Source: Sphingomonas sp. LY29 (lineage in GTDB: Bacteria > Pseudomonadota > Alphaproteobacteria > Sphingomonadales > Sphingomonadaceae). Taken from it: 64,000 nucleotides of DNA. Positions within the stretch are counted from its first letter, which is position 1, and the number at the start of each line of letters is the position of its first letter. Where the stretch lies: positions 1,240,001 through 1,304,000 of the forward strand of contig NZ_CP141587.1 in the NCBI RefSeq assembly GCF_035593985.1, in the 5' to 3' direction. The translations under genes and the position numbers were made by a program. The notes below the pieces were generated by a model. The model saw nothing but the letters and a program-made list of their open reading frames with translations, was not told the DNA's origin and ran no database searches. Positions 1 to 9,021 of this stretch are shown here, one piece after another.

Positions 1-1
1 G

Positions 2-1213
2 ACCAGCGGCAATGTGCCCTGCGCGATCATGTTCCTCGACCTCGACGGGTTCAAACCGGTCAACGACACCTTCGGTCATCCCAAGGGCGACGCGGTCCTT
101 CAGGCCGTCGCCAAGCGACTTTGCGACAATGTCGGCAGCGACGGACACGTCGGGCGCATGGGTGGCGACGAGTTCGCGATCGTCATCACAGACGCGCAAT
201 CGCGCCACCGGGTCGAACAGCTTGCCGATGCGATCATCGCGTCGATCGCCGAGCCGTACATGATCGACCAGACCGAAATCCGCATCGGCGTGTCGATCGG
301 TTGCGCATTCGGCCCGATCGACGGCGCGACCGTCGACGACCTGATCCTGAAAGCCGACCTTGCCTTGTACGAGGCGAAGGGCGCGGGTCGCGGCGTCGCC
401 AAATATTTCTCGTCGGAGCTTCAGACCGAGCAGGACGACCGGATCCGCCTGGAAACCGACCTGCGCGGGGCCATCGCCGCACGGCAGTTTCACCTCGTCT
501 ACCAGCCGCTCGTTAACGCCAAGACGCAGAAGCTGATCGGGTTCGAAGCGCTGCTTCGCTGGAACCACCCGCAGCGCGGCTTCATTCCGCCCAACGTCTT
601 CATCCCGGTCGCTGAGGAAAGCGGCCTGATGCCCGCGATCGGCGAGTGGGTCATCGAGGAAGCGTGCCGGGCGGCGGGCACCTGGCCCGAACCGATCACG
701 GTGGCGCTGAACATCAGCCCGAAGCAGATCGTCCTGCCGTCACTGCCCAACACGGTCAGCCAGGCGATCGGCCGTCACAAGATCCAGGCCAACCGCCTCG
801 AACTCGAAGTCACGGAAGGCGTCTTCCTAGGCGACAATGGCACGACCCTCGACGTGCTTCGCCGCCTGCGCACCCTTGGCGTCGGCATCGCACTCGACGA
901 CTTCGGCACCGGCTATTCGTCGATCGGCTATTTGAACAAGGCCGTCTTCCACAAGCTGAAGATCGACGGCAGCTTCGTTCGCGAGGCCGGATCGCGTCCC
1001 GAGAATGTCGCGATCATCAAGTCGATCGTGCAGCTCGCCAAGTCGTTCCGCATGTCGATCACCGCCGAGGGTGTCGAGACCGCCGAGGATTTCGAGCGGA
1101 TGCGCGACCTCGGATGCGATACCATCCAAGGCTATTTGTTCGGGCGGCCGCTGTCGTACGAGCGCGCCAACCAGATGGTGCTGGGCCTCGGCGCGAAGCG
1201 GATGGCGGGCTAG
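2..1213 (+). CDS. GGDEF-EAL cyclic-di-GMP turnover protein (5' end outside window)
   Basis: The frame is open from the first bases of the window, so the true start and any sensor domain lie upstream. The visible part opens inside a GGDEF domain (FLDLDGFK, then an intact GGDEF near residue 55). A complete EAL domain follows from about residue 150, with an intact EAL in GFEALLRW, DDFGTGYSS and a C-terminal AEGVET. Both signatures look competent, so it could make and degrade c-di-GMP. The usual RxxD inhibitory site ahead of GGDEF is not visible (VGSD instead). Its stop shares CTAG with the convergent histidine kinase. The family call is secure; the net activity is not predictable. Confidence 0.95.
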   Translation, partial: TSGNVPCAIMFLDLDGFKPVNDTFGHPKGDAVLQAVAKRLCDNVGSDGHVGRMGGDEFAIVITDAQSRHRVEQLADAIIASIAEPYMIDQTEIRIGVSIGCAFGPIDGATVDDLILKADLALYEAKGAGRGVAKYFSSELQTEQDDRIRLETDLRGAIAARQFHLVYQPLVNAKTQKLIGFEALLRWNHPQRGFIPPNVFIPVAEESGLMPAIGEWVIEEACRAAGTWPEPITVALNISPKQIVLPSLPNTVSQAIGRHKIQANRLELEVTEGVFLGDNGTTLDVLRRLRTLGVGIALDDFGTGYSSIGYLNKAVFHKLKIDGSFVREAGSRPENVAIIKSIVQLAKSFRMSITAEGVETAEDFERMRDLGCDTIQGYLFGRPLSYERANQMVLGLGAKRMAG

Positions 1214-3588
1214 GCCGACGCCAGCACGTCGTTCATCGCCGCTTCCAACGCGGCGGGACGAAACGGCTTGGCAAGAATGAGCGCGGACGGCGCAGCCGCG
1301 CGGATCGCGTCAGTCTCGCTGAAGCCCGAGACGAACAGGATCGGCTGACCGGGCCGGCGCGACAGCAGTTCGCTCGCCACCTCCGCGCCAGACATTCCCG
1401 GCATGACGAAGTCCAGGACGACCAAGTCGGGCTTGAAGCGGTCGAACAGCTCGAGCCCCGCCGCGCCATCCGCCGCCGACGCAACGGTGTGGCCGAGTTC
1501 CTCCAAGGCCTCGACCACGAAGCCGCGCACGTCGTCGTCGTCGTCGATGACCAGCACCGACTTGGCGGCCTGCTCGCGTCGCAGCGCGTCGCCGGTGCGC
1601 CCGCCGCTCGCGGGGACGACGCCGTCCTGCTCCGCACGGCGGAACAGCAGGCGCACGGTGGTCCCAAGCCCAGGTTCACTGTCGATCCGCGCTGTCCCGC
1701 CCGACTGACGCGCCATGCCATAGACCATCGCCAGGCCGAGCCCGGTACCCTTGCCGACGTCCTTGGTGGTGAAGAAGGGCTCGAACGCACGCGCGACGAC
1801 CTCGGGCGGCATTCCTTCGCCCGTGTCCGAAATCGACAGTTGGACATATTCGCCGTCCGCCAGTTCGGGATCGTCGGCGATATTCACCTTTTCGGTCGCG
1901 AAGGTCAGCGTGCCGCCGGCGGGCATCGCGTCGCGGGCGTTGATCGCGACGTTGAGCACCGCGACCTCCAACTGAGTGGGGTCGGCCATGACCGGCAGAT
2001 AGTTTTTTTCGAGCTTGAATTTCTTGGCGATGCCCGGCCCAAGCACGTTGCGAAGCAGCGGCCGCATTTCCTCGATCAAGGGGCCGACATAGGTCGGCCT
2101 CACCTCCAGCCGCTGGACCCGGCTGAAGGTCAGCAGCTGCGCGGTCAGGCGCGCCCCGCGCTCGGCCGCCGCCAGCGCGTTGTTCGCGTACCGTTGCAGG
2201 CGCTCGCCCTCGACCTGCTTGGCGATCATGTCGAGCCCGCCGACGACGACGGTCAGCAGATTGTTGAAATCGTGCGCGATGCCGCCGGTCAGCTGGCCGA
2301 GCGCCTCCATTTTCTGGCTCTGGCGAAGCTGGTCCTGCGCGGCCTTTAGCTCGGTGATGTCGCGCGCCTCGAACAACAGATACTCGATCGTGCCCGCGGA
2401 ATTGCGAACCGGACGAAGTGACACGTCGAGATAGGCGGTGGTCATCCCCTCCTTCTCAAGCTTCACCTCGCGCTCGAAGTCCTCTCCCGCCGCGGCGGCG
2501 GCCACGGCGTCCCGCATCAGTTGCTGGTGATGCGGAAACGCCTTCAGCGTCGGAGCGTCCCAGATCTTGTCGCCGATCGCCTTGGTCGGTTCGGGATCGC
2601 GCCACTCGGCATTGGTGCGGTTCATCTGCAGCACCGTCCCGTCCGGCGCCGTCAGCACCACGACCTCGCGCACCGTGTCGAAAATCGAACGCAGCCGACC
2701 TTCGCTTGCCGTCAGTTCGACAGTGCGCGCGTCGACCAGGCGGCGCAGCTCCAGTTCGGCTTCCTTGGTGACGGTGATGTCAGTCGCGACGCCGATGTAG
2801 CCGATCAGCTTGCCTTCTCCGTCGCGGCGCGGCTGCGACGTCGCCTGCATCCAGCGATATTCGCCCGACGGCACCCGGAAGCGAGCCTCCAGCGTGTAGG
2901 TCTTGCCCGTCGCTTCGCCGGCGAGCGTTTCGCGAATCATGCGCGCATGATCGTCGGGATGGATTCGCTCCGACCACTCGATCGTGCGCGCTTCCTTGGG
3001 CGTCGTCCCCATCAGTTCGACGTAGGCCGCGTTGACGAAATCCCGAGTGCGGTCGAGCCGGGTCACCCACATCGGCACCGGCGCCGAATCGGCGATGCGG
3101 CGGAAGCGCGCTTCGCTTTCCTTGAGCGCGGTCACTGCCTCGCGTTGCTCGGTGACATCCTCGACCAGCATCACCACGCCGCCGACGATGCCGTCAGGCG
3201 ACAGTTGCGGAATGTAGCTGGTTTGCGCCGTCAGTCGGCCGCGGCTCGGATGCTCAAACTCGCGGCTGAATTTCTGCGGCTCGCCCGCAAAGGCCGCATC
3301 GATCATCGGCTTGCGGGCGCGATAGGCGTCGCTGCCGAGCACGTCTTCCACCGACTTGCCTAGGATGACGCTGCGCGGCTGCTCGAGCCAGTCGGCGAGC
3401 GCGCGATTGACGAAGCGGTAGCGTTCTTGCCGGTCGATATAGGCGATCATCACCGGGATCGCGTCGGCGATGCTCAGGATCGCGGAAAAATCGAAGGCCG
3501 CATCGGGAAGGGTGCGCACGCCGCCGGCCCCGACCGAAGGCGGGTTACGCTTGCGCGATCGCGACTCGTGATCCCCCCGATCCGCCAT
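1210..3588 (-). CDS. PAS-PAS-PAS hybrid sensor histidine kinase with C-terminal receiver
   Basis: About 792 residues and probably cytosolic: no membrane segment or signal peptide is seen. Three PAS domains (about 34-148, 161-273, 297-413, the second ending in a PAC-like stretch) precede an HDFNN H-box with the phospho-accepting His near 439. The ATPase domain has an N-box (NARDAMP) and G-box (GKGTGLGLA). A receiver domain follows with an acidic cluster IDDDDD and phospho-acceptor Asp near 726 in VVLDFVMPG. No DNA-binding output domain is present, so the signal probably passes to another protein. I chose ATG at 3588; an in-frame GTG at 3624 would add 12 residues. Ligand unknown. Confidence 0.93.
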   Translation of the reverse strand: MADRGDHESRSRKRNPPSVGAGGVRTLPDAAFDFSAILSIADAIPVMIAYIDRQERYRFVNRALADWLEQPRSVILGKSVEDVLGSDAYRARKPMIDAAFAGEPQKFSREFEHPSRGRLTAQTSYIPQLSPDGIVGGVVMLVEDVTEQREAVTALKESEARFRRIADSAPVPMWVTRLDRTRDFVNAAYVELMGTTPKEARTIEWSERIHPDDHARMIRETLAGEATGKTYTLEARFRVPSGEYRWMQATSQPRRDGEGKLIGYIGVATDITVTKEAELELRRLVDARTVELTASEGRLRSIFDTVREVVVLTAPDGTVLQMNRTNAEWRDPEPTKAIGDKIWDAPTLKAFPHHQQLMRDAVAAAAAGEDFEREVKLEKEGMTTAYLDVSLRPVRNSAGTIEYLLFEARDITELKAAQDQLRQSQKMEALGQLTGGIAHDFNNLLTVVVGGLDMIAKQVEGERLQRYANNALAAAERGARLTAQLLTFSRVQRLEVRPTYVGPLIEEMRPLLRNVLGPGIAKKFKLEKNYLPVMADPTQLEVAVLNVAINARDAMPAGGTLTFATEKVNIADDPELADGEYVQLSISDTGEGMPPEVVARAFEPFFTTKDVGKGTGLGLAMVYGMARQSGGTARIDSEPGLGTTVRLLFRRAEQDGVVPASGGRTGDALRREQAAKSVLVIDDDDDVRGFVVEALEELGHTVASAADGAAGLELFDRFKPDLVVLDFVMPGMSGAEVASELLSRRPGQPILFVSGFSETDAIRAAAPSALILAKPFRPAALEAAMNDVLASA

Positions 3589-3654
3589 GCGGGAAACGCT
3601 GCCTCTTCCGGCGTGAAGAGTCACGCACTGTTGTGGATAAGTCCGGCGCTCGAC

Positions 3655-4170
3655 TCAGTCGAAGTGGAGTCGGCGGTAGCGCCCGCGGAAATACAGCAGG
3701 GGGTCTAGCCCGGGCTCGAACGTGGCCTTCACCACTTCGCCGATCAGGATGAAATGGTCCCCGCCGTCATGCACTGCGTGGCGCCGGCATTCAAAGACGG
3801 AAAGCGAGTCGAGCAGCACCGGCGCGCCATGCTCGCCGAGCGTCCAGTCGGTCTGGCCAAAGCGATCTTCGACCCGCGTCGAAAAGGTGATTGAGGCCGG
3901 CTGCTGGCCGGTCTGAAGAACATTGACGGCAAAATCTTCGGCAGCTTCGAGCGGACCCGCGCTTGCCGCGCCCTTGGCCACGCAGACCAGGAGCAATGGC
4001 GGGTCGAGGCTGAGCGAGGTGAAGCTGTTGGCGGTCAGGCCGATCGGCTGCGATCGTGAATCGAAGCATGTGACGACGGTGACCCCGGTCGCAAAGCAGC
4101 CGAGTGCGTCGCGCAGCGTGCGCGGATCCGATCCGCTTCGGTATTCGTGGCTGCTGCGTTCGCCCGTCAT
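3655..4170 (-). CDS. flavin reductase family protein
   Basis: 171 residues of the flavin-reductase (FMN-binding split-barrel) family, which supplies reduced flavin to two-component monooxygenases. Recognisable features are the N-terminal FATGVTVVT, the LTANSFTSLSLDPPLLLVC strand-loop, and the C-terminal PLLYFRGRYRRL. The start is ATG at 4170, where family similarity begins; the reading frame stays open upstream but that stretch does not look like protein. An AT-rich TTTATA lies just upstream on this strand, so the leader may be very short. No partner monooxygenase is nearby. Confidence 0.88.
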   Translation of the reverse strand: MTGERSSHEYRSGSDPRTLRDALGCFATGVTVVTCFDSRSQPIGLTANSFTSLSLDPPLLLVCVAKGAASAGPLEAAEDFAVNVLQTGQQPASITFSTRVEDRFGQTDWTLGEHGAPVLLDSLSVFECRRHAVHDGGDHFILIGEVVKATFEPGLDPLLYFRGRYRRLHFD

Positions 4171-4226
4171 GCGCCCGCCTATAAAGGCTCGGCGCGCGAA
4201 GGCCATGCTTGGATGACAGGAGGGCG

Positions 4227-4258
4227 ACGGACGCGTGCCCCCGGGAGCACGCGTCCGT
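4227..4258 (-). terminator. 12-bp hairpin downstream of urcA-like gene
   Basis: A perfect 12-bp inverted repeat (ACGGACGCGTGC with its complement, 8-nt loop) lies immediately after the UrcA gene stop on the minus strand. There is no T-run after it on either strand, so it is at best a non-canonical terminator or a 3'-end-protecting stem. Confidence 0.45.
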
Positions 4259-4268
4259 TGGACCGGGA

Positions 4269-4670
4269 TCAGCGGAAGCTGATCGTGATCGCCGCGGCCG
4301 CGATCGTCGAGTTGCCGGTGAGCGCAATTTCCTGCGCGCGGCGCACGGCGGTGCGGATCTGCGGACGGGCCCCCGCCCATGCGTCGGACGAGCAGGACAT
4401 ATGCTCTTCGCTGGCGTTGCTGACGCCGTCGTTGAGGCGATAGCAGATGCGGTGCACCGCGCTGCCGACGCGGCGGAAGAGCTTCTTTTCGTCGGCCTTG
4501 ATGGCAAGATTGAGGTCGCGATAGCTGACCCGCTCGGTCATTTGGTCGCCCGACGGTGCGGTGACGGTGGCCGAACGATTCTGGGCAGCCGCTCCAGCGG
4601 CCAGGGTGACACAGACAAGGGCCAGCGTGGCCGTTCCGGCAAGCGTGCGGAGGGACGAATTTGCAGGCAT
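4269..4670 (-). CDS. UrcA family protein (copy 1)
   Basis: 133 residues with a Sec signal peptide (cleavage expected after AAGAAAQ) and the UrcA pattern: VSYRDLNLAI near the start of the mature part, a conserved Cys pair, and a C-terminal RRAQEIALTG region. UrcA proteins are small exported proteins of sphingomonads and relatives with no established function. The start has a good AGGAGA ribosome site. It is the last gene of a urcA - LytTR - urcA arrangement on the same strand. Its spacing of about 55 nt from the regulator is compatible with co-transcription. Confidence 0.88.
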   Translation of the reverse strand: MPANSSLRTLAGTATLALVCVTLAAGAAAQNRSATVTAPSGDQMTERVSYRDLNLAIKADEKKLFRRVGSAVHRICYRLNDGVSNASEEHMSCSSDAWAGARPQIRTAVRRAQEIALTGNSTIAAAAITISFR

Positions 4671-4725
4671 TTCCAGTCTCCTATGAAGCCCCTCCCGACG
4701 GGAAGGCAGGGCCAGAAATGCGCGA

Positions 4726-5439
4726 TCAGTCTACAATCTGCATTTCGTTTTCGGTCGACGGCGCCGCGCCGTCGCCGACCGCGTATCTCGTCGCCGAAAC
4801 AGGCATTTCCGTCGCCGGTTCGTCCCGCAACATGCGCACGACTTCGGCGACGTGGCTCTTGGCGATTCGCACCTTTTCGCCGCTCGTTAGAATGGCGTTC
4901 CACACCCGCCCGCGGTGGAGCAGTCGGTTGACCGCGCGGCGGTTGACGACGGTCGAGCGATGTACGCGCAGAAATTCACCCGGATCGAGTTGTCCGGACA
5001 GGCTGCAGAGGCTTGTCCCCAGCAGCCACGACCGATCGCCGCACTGCACGCGGACATAGTCCCCTTCCGCGCGGATCAGATCGATCGTGTCGCACTCTAT
5101 CCGCTGCAAGCCATCGGCGGTCGGCGCCCACAGATGGTCGCGATATTGCTGGTCCCGCCGGACGTATCGGCAGCACACGAAGCTGGTTTCGAGGTGAGTG
5201 ACGACCTTGTCGAAATGCTCGGCATGATCGGCGGTCCAGCGATGATAGGTCGGCACGTCGGGCGTCGCCACTTCGATCATGAAGTCGAAGCTGCCGGCGA
5301 CCTCGACCGAATGTCGAGTGCGGTGGTCGTCCACAAGCAACTGTTTCAGGCGCTCAACCTCGGCCGGTAGACGCGGATCGAAACGGAAGCAGACAATGAC
5401 CCGTAATCCGTCCGAGGGTGCGCCGCCATCAAGCGACAT
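4726..5439 (-). CDS. LytTR DNA-binding regulator with N-terminal AsnC/Lrp-type ligand domain
   Basis: 237 residues. Residues about 12-95 resemble the Lrp/AsnC C-terminal effector-binding fold (VEVAGSFDFMIEVATPDV is the typical 'G.yD.ll.v...d' strand pattern). Residues about 110-205 are a LytTR DNA-binding domain (IDLIRAEGDYVRV, then GEFLRVHRSTVVNRRAV). There is no receiver domain and no helix-turn-helix, so both halves are used outside their usual partners. Flanked by two urcA genes, which are its likely targets. A 17-bp palindrome lies 25 nt upstream of its start. LytTR is secure; the AsnC-type half rests on pattern only. Confidence 0.85.
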   Translation of the reverse strand: MSLDGGAPSDGLRVIVCFRFDPRLPAEVERLKQLLVDDHRTRHSVEVAGSFDFMIEVATPDVPTYHRWTADHAEHFDKVVTHLETSFVCCRYVRRDQQYRDHLWAPTADGLQRIECDTIDLIRAEGDYVRVQCGDRSWLLGTSLCSLSGQLDPGEFLRVHRSTVVNRRAVNRLLHRGRVWNAILTSGEKVRIAKSHVAEVVRMLRDEPATEMPVSATRYAVGDGAAPSTENEMQIVD

Positions 5440-5463
5440 GGATGCACCCCCTACGAACAGGCG

Positions 5464-5480
5464 ATTCGTTTACCACGAAT
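5464..5480 (-). promoter_or_regulatory. palindrome ATTCGT-N5-ACGAAT upstream of the LytTR gene
   Basis: A perfect 6+6 inverted repeat with a 5-nt AT-rich spacer, 25 nt upstream of the LytTR start codon. It is a possible operator for autoregulation. LytTR proteins usually bind direct repeats, so another regulator is also possible. Confidence 0.4.
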
Positions 5481-5527
5481 TTAATAGGATGTCGCGCGAC
5501 CCCTTCCCGACGCGAAACCGAATGCCT

Positions 5528-5914
5528 CTAATTTCTGACGATCGTAATAGTCGACGCCGCCGCCAGCGTGGCGGAGCCGGTTGCCGCCATTTGCTGGGCA
5601 CGAGCCACTGCACTGGCGATCTGCGGACGTGCCTGCGCCCGCGCGTTGGCTGCGCAGGTCGTAAAGTGACGCTCCGGCGACGCGGAATAGGTGTTGTTGG
5701 CGGCGCAGACCTTACGAATGGCCTTTCCAACCCTTTTCTCCAAAGTTGCCGCGCCTTCCGTGGAGGCGAGATTTAGGTCGGTGTATGACACCTTTGCAGT
5801 CGGCACCTCGCTTGGCTTGGCTTGGACGACCACAGGTCGCTGGGCGACGGCTGCTGCCGATGACAGGATCAACGACGCAGCGATTGCGCCACTGCACGAA
5901 AATCGAGCAAGCAT
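5528..5914 (-). CDS. UrcA family protein (copy 2)
   Basis: 128 residues. The start MLARF at 5914 is fixed by a signal peptide (SGAIAASLILSSAAAVAQ) and an AGGAG ribosome site 8 nt upstream; longer frames read through non-protein-like sequence. The mature part carries VSYTDLNLAS, two Cys, and the C-terminal SAVARAQQMAATG, closely paralleling the copy at 4269-4670. The two paralogues flank the LytTR regulator on the same strand. Function unknown, presumably periplasmic. Confidence 0.88.
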   Translation of the reverse strand: MLARFSCSGAIAASLILSSAAAVAQRPVVVQAKPSEVPTAKVSYTDLNLASTEGAATLEKRVGKAIRKVCAANNTYSASPERHFTTCAANARAQARPQIASAVARAQQMAATGSATLAAASTITIVRN

Positions 5915-5932
5915 TTCATCATCTCCTGTTCG

Positions 5933-5950
5933 GTTCGCCGGGTGGCGAAC
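5933..5950 (-). promoter_or_regulatory. palindrome GTTCGCC-N4-GGCGAAC upstream of urcA copy 2
   Basis: A perfect 7+7 inverted repeat 19 nt upstream of the copy-2 start codon. It could be an operator at the promoter or a hairpin in the leader. Its sequence differs from the ATTCGT palindrome in front of the regulator, though both contain TTCG. Confidence 0.35.
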
Positions 5951-6077
5951 TAAATCGGAGATGCGCTTCGCGGGGGCGCCACACACCTGTGTTTCGACCT
6001 GCAATGTCGAGCCGTCGGCGAAACGTTCCGCGGAGCGCCAAACGGGCGCTGAGGGTCGCCCAATCGACAAACGACAA

Positions 6078-7376
6078 TCAGTTCGCGGGGCGAACCCGGC
6101 CGGTGCAGGTGCCGAAGCCGATTGTCGCCGCGCCCTCGCCGACACATCGCGCCGCGAGCGTGAGCTCGTCGCCATCTTCGAGGAAGCTTCGTTGCTCCCC
6201 GCCCGGCAAGGTGAGTGGCGCCTTGCCGCCCTGGCTAATCTCCAGCAGCGAGCCGAGCCCCGAGGAATCCTCCACCGACAGGGTGCCGGTGCCGATCAGG
6301 TCGCCCGGCTGAAGGTTGCAGCCGTTCGACGCGTGGTGGGTGACGATCTGCGCCGCCGACCAGTACATCGCGGCCGCGGCCTCGCCCCTGCTCAAGACGT
6401 GCGGCTTGGTCCCGGCCTCGCGCATCGCGGCCGTCAGGAGCGTAACTTCCAGCTCGATGCCCAGCGCGCCGCCCTGTCGGTCGTCGGCATGGTCGAGGTA
6501 CGGCAGCGGCGAGGGGTCGCCTTCGGGGCGCGCGCCCATTGCCCGACGGAAGGGAGCCAGCGCCTGCGGCGTGACCACCCAAGGCGAGATGCTGGTCTGG
6601 AAATTCTTGGCGAGGAACGGCCCGAGCGGCTGATATTCCCACGCCTGCAAGTCACGCGCCGACCAGTCATTGAGCAGGCAATAGCCGGCGATATGCTCGC
6701 CCGCCTCACCTATCGAAATGGTCTCGCCCAGCTCGTTGCCACGCCCGATGAAGATGCCAAGCTCCAGCTCATAGTCTAGCCGCCGCGACGGGCCGTAATC
6801 GGGCACGTCGGCAGTCGGCGGCTTGCGCTGTCCCTTGGGCCGAACCACCGGCGTTCCCGAAAGCCGCACCGACGACGCCCGGCCGTGATAGCCGATCGGC
6901 ACATATTTGTAGTTGGGCAGCAGCGGCTGATCGGGGCGGAACTGCTTGCCGACGTTGGTCGCGTGATGAATGCCGACGTAGAAGTCGGTGTAGTCGCCAA
7001 TGGTGCACGGCAGGTGCATCTCGGCCGCCGATTGCGACACCAGCATCGGCTCCAGCGCGGCGCGATGCTTATCGTCCGACAGCAGGTCCGACAGGCGATG
7101 GCGGAGCGCCTGCCCATCGCGATGTCCATGTGCGAACCAGGCATTGAGGTGCGGCAACGTGAGCGCCAGCCGCATGTGGTCGTCGAGCAGGTCGCCTGTT
7201 GCCAGCATGCGGCAATCGAGGATGCGGTCGCCGATCGCAACTCCGATGCGCGGCTCTTCCCCGCGGCGTGAGAAGACGCCGAGCGGCAAGTTCTGGATCG
7301 GGAAATCGGGATGGCCGTTGGCGCTGTCGACCCAGCTGGTCAGCGCGGGATCGTGGGTGTGGTCAACTTGAATCAT
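6078..7376 (-). CDS. fahA: fumarylacetoacetase
   Basis: 432 residues, the usual length. Catalyses the last step of tyrosine/homogentisate breakdown, hydrolysing fumarylacetoacetate to fumarate and acetoacetate. Conserved blocks visible are the metal/catalytic [16 protein letters not shown] (Asp and His), [11 protein letters not shown], the metal-binding [10 protein letters not shown], and [19 protein letters not shown]. The start ATG at 7374-7376 overlaps the hmgA stop (ATGA), implying translational coupling. Longer in-frame starts lie inside hmgA and lack similarity. Confidence 0.97.
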   Translation of the reverse strand: MIQVDHTHDPALTSWVDSANGHPDFPIQNLPLGVFSRRGEEPRIGVAIGDRILDCRMLATGDLLDDHMRLALTLPHLNAWFAHGHRDGQALRHRLSDLLSDDKHRAALEPMLVSQSAAEMHLPCTIGDYTDFYVGIHHATNVGKQFRPDQPLLPNYKYVPIGYHGRASSVRLSGTPVVRPKGQRKPPTADVPDYGPSRRLDYELELGIFIGRGNELGETISIGEAGEHIAGYCLLNDWSARDLQAWEYQPLGPFLAKNFQTSISPWVVTPQALAPFRRAMGARPEGDPSPLPYLDHADDRQGGALGIELEVTLLTAAMREAGTKPHVLSRGEAAAAMYWSAAQIVTHHASNGCNLQPGDLIGTGTLSVEDSSGLGSLLEISQGGKAPLTLPGGEQRSFLEDGDELTLAARCVGEGAATIGFGTCTGRVRPAN

Positions 7377-8659
7377 CGGGGCAAAATCGCTTTTGGAAAA
7401 TCGGCCCAGGCCGCGTCGTAATCGGGTTGCGCACGATCGAGCGCGAAGCGGGTCGGTCGATAGGCCCAACAGCTTTCGACCATGAACGCCATCGTTCCGT
7501 CGATCTTGACCGGGCCGAGCGTAGCTTCGCTGGCCTTCTGCCAGCTGTCGAGGTCGGGACCGTGGCCGCTCATCAGATTGTGGAGTGACAGTCCGCCCGG
7601 GCGAAAGCCCTCGGCCTTGGCGTCATAATCGCCGTGGATCAGGCCCATTGCCTCGCTCATCACGTTGCGATGGAACCATGGCGGCCGGAACGTGTCCTCG
7701 GCGACCGCCCAGCGCGGCGGAAAGATGACGAAGTCGGCATTGGCGCGGCCGGGAACGTCGCTCGGCGAGGTCAGCAGGGTAAAGATCGAGGGATCGGGAT
7801 GGTCGAAGCTGACCGTTCCGATCGCATTGAACCGCGCCAGTTCGTAGCGGCACGGGACGAGATTGCCGTGCCACGCGACCACGTCGAGCGGGCTGTGGTC
7901 GAGCGTCGTGGCCCACAGGCTGCCCAGATATTTCTGGACGACCTCATGCTCGCCGTCGACATCCTCGAACGCCGCGACCGGGGTTTCAAAGTCGCGCGAC
8001 GCGGCGAGACCGTTGGCGCCGATCGGGCCGAGGTCTGGAAGGCGGAACATCGCGCCATGATTTTCGGCGACATAGCCGCGCGCTTCGCCATCGATGTCGA
8101 CCCGGAAGCGAATGCCGCGCGGGATCAGCGCGATCCAGCCGGGCGCGACCTCCATCCGCCCAAGCTCGGTAAAGATTCTCAGCGTCCCCGACTGCGGGAT
8201 GATCAGCAGTTCGCCGTCGGCGTTGACGAAAATGCGCCGCTCCATCGACTTCGTCGCGCGATAGAGATGGAGCGCGACTCCCTCGAGGTCGGCCGGATCG
8301 CGGTTGGCGAGCATCGTCGCCAGCCCGTCGATGAAGTCGCCATCGCCCGGAAGGTCGGCAAGTGGATCCCAGCGCAGGCGATTGGGGGCGAGCGGCTCGC
8401 TGACCGTTCCAGGCGCGAAGAGGCTGGCGCCGTCATATTTCACGAACGGGCGGTGATCGGCGGTCGGCCGCATCCGGTAAAGCCAACTGCGGCGGTTCTC
8501 GTGACGCGCGGCGGTAAAGGCGCTTCCCGACAATTGTTCGGCGTAAAGGCCGAAGGCGGGACGCTGCGGGCTGTTGCGCCCCTTCGGCAGGGCGCCGTCG
8601 ACCGCTTCGCTTTCGAAATGGCCGCCGAAGCCCGTCTGATAATGTACTGTCTCGGTCAC
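7373..8659 (-). CDS. hmgA: homogentisate 1,2-dioxygenase
   Basis: 428 residues. Opens the ring of homogentisate to maleylacetoacetate with non-haem Fe(II). The iron-ligand block is visible ([14 protein letters not shown], then [10 protein letters not shown]). I chose the GTG at 8657-8659 ([15 protein letters not shown]): the family begins here, and the in-frame codons up to 8731 run through the stem of a terminator. The terminator arm GAGGGGG lies about 9 nt upstream of the GTG and may double as the ribosome site. First gene of hmgA-fahA; the maleylacetoacetate isomerase is separate at 17.8 kb. No hppD was found in the window. Confidence 0.96.
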   Translation of the reverse strand: MTETVHYQTGFGGHFESEAVDGALPKGRNSPQRPAFGLYAEQLSGSAFTAARHENRRSWLYRMRPTADHRPFVKYDGASLFAPGTVSEPLAPNRLRWDPLADLPGDGDFIDGLATMLANRDPADLEGVALHLYRATKSMERRIFVNADGELLIIPQSGTLRIFTELGRMEVAPGWIALIPRGIRFRVDIDGEARGYVAENHGAMFRLPDLGPIGANGLAASRDFETPVAAFEDVDGEHEVVQKYLGSLWATTLDHSPLDVVAWHGNLVPCRYELARFNAIGTVSFDHPDPSIFTLLTSPSDVPGRANADFVIFPPRWAVAEDTFRPPWFHRNVMSEAMGLIHGDYDAKAEGFRPGGLSLHNLMSGHGPDLDSWQKASEATLGPVKIDGTMAFMVESCWAYRPTRFALDRAQPDYDAAWADFPKAILPR

Positions 8660-8665
8660 GCGCGC

Positions 8666-8702
8666 AAAAACCCCCTCGTTTCCGGTCTGGGAAGCGAGGG
8701 GG
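8666..8702 (-). terminator. rho-independent terminator of the small membrane protein gene
   Basis: On the minus strand, arms CCCCCTCG and CGAGGGGG extend inward through TTCC/GGAA with one mismatch, followed at once by TTTTT. It ends the gene at 8738-8956 and sits directly in front of the hmgA start. Confidence 0.8.
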
Positions 8703-8737
8703 TGGTTACGCGCGCGGGGCGCGACAATCAAATGGGG

Positions 8738-8956
8738 TTAGTTGACGTTGACGTCGATCGAATCGGGAATCGTGATTTCCGTCTTGTCGCCGCCGAAGCC
8801 GAGCTCGTCGCGGAACAGGAACAGAAGGACCACGACGACGATCACCAGCAGCACCACTGCCAGCACGCCGCCACCGCCGCCACGATCACCGGTTTCGATG
8901 ATCGTCGTGCGTTCGACCGTATCGCGGCCATCGACCGTTTCGCGTTCTTCAACCAT
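8738..8956 (-). CDS. small single-pass membrane protein, stress-promoter controlled
   Basis: 72 residues. A charged N-terminus (EERETVDGRDTVERT) leads through GGGGG into one strongly hydrophobic helix (VLAVVLLVIVVVVLLFLF). A short acidic tail rich in Asp and Val follows. Start ATG at 8956 with AGGGAG 8 nt upstream; a GTG three codons earlier would sit on that ribosome site. The gene is preceded by a perfect EcfG-type promoter and followed by an intrinsic terminator, so it is a monocistronic unit probably induced in the general stress response. Family not recognised. Confidence 0.8.
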   Translation of the reverse strand: MVEERETVDGRDTVERTTIIETGDRGGGGGVLAVVLLVIVVVVLLFLFRDELGFGGDKTEITIPDSIDVNVN

Positions 8957-8996
8957 GTTTTTCACTCCCTGTTGTTCTGCTTTCGTTGGCGAAACA

Positions 8997-9021
8997 AACG
9001 AGCGCTATGTCCGGCGGTTCC
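8997..9021 (-). promoter_or_regulatory. EcfG (general stress sigma) promoter
   Basis: On the minus strand GGAAC (9021-9017), a 16-nt spacer and CGTT (9000-8997) match the alphaproteobacterial EcfG consensus exactly. The -10 element lies about 40 nt upstream of the start codon of the small membrane protein. Confidence 0.7.
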
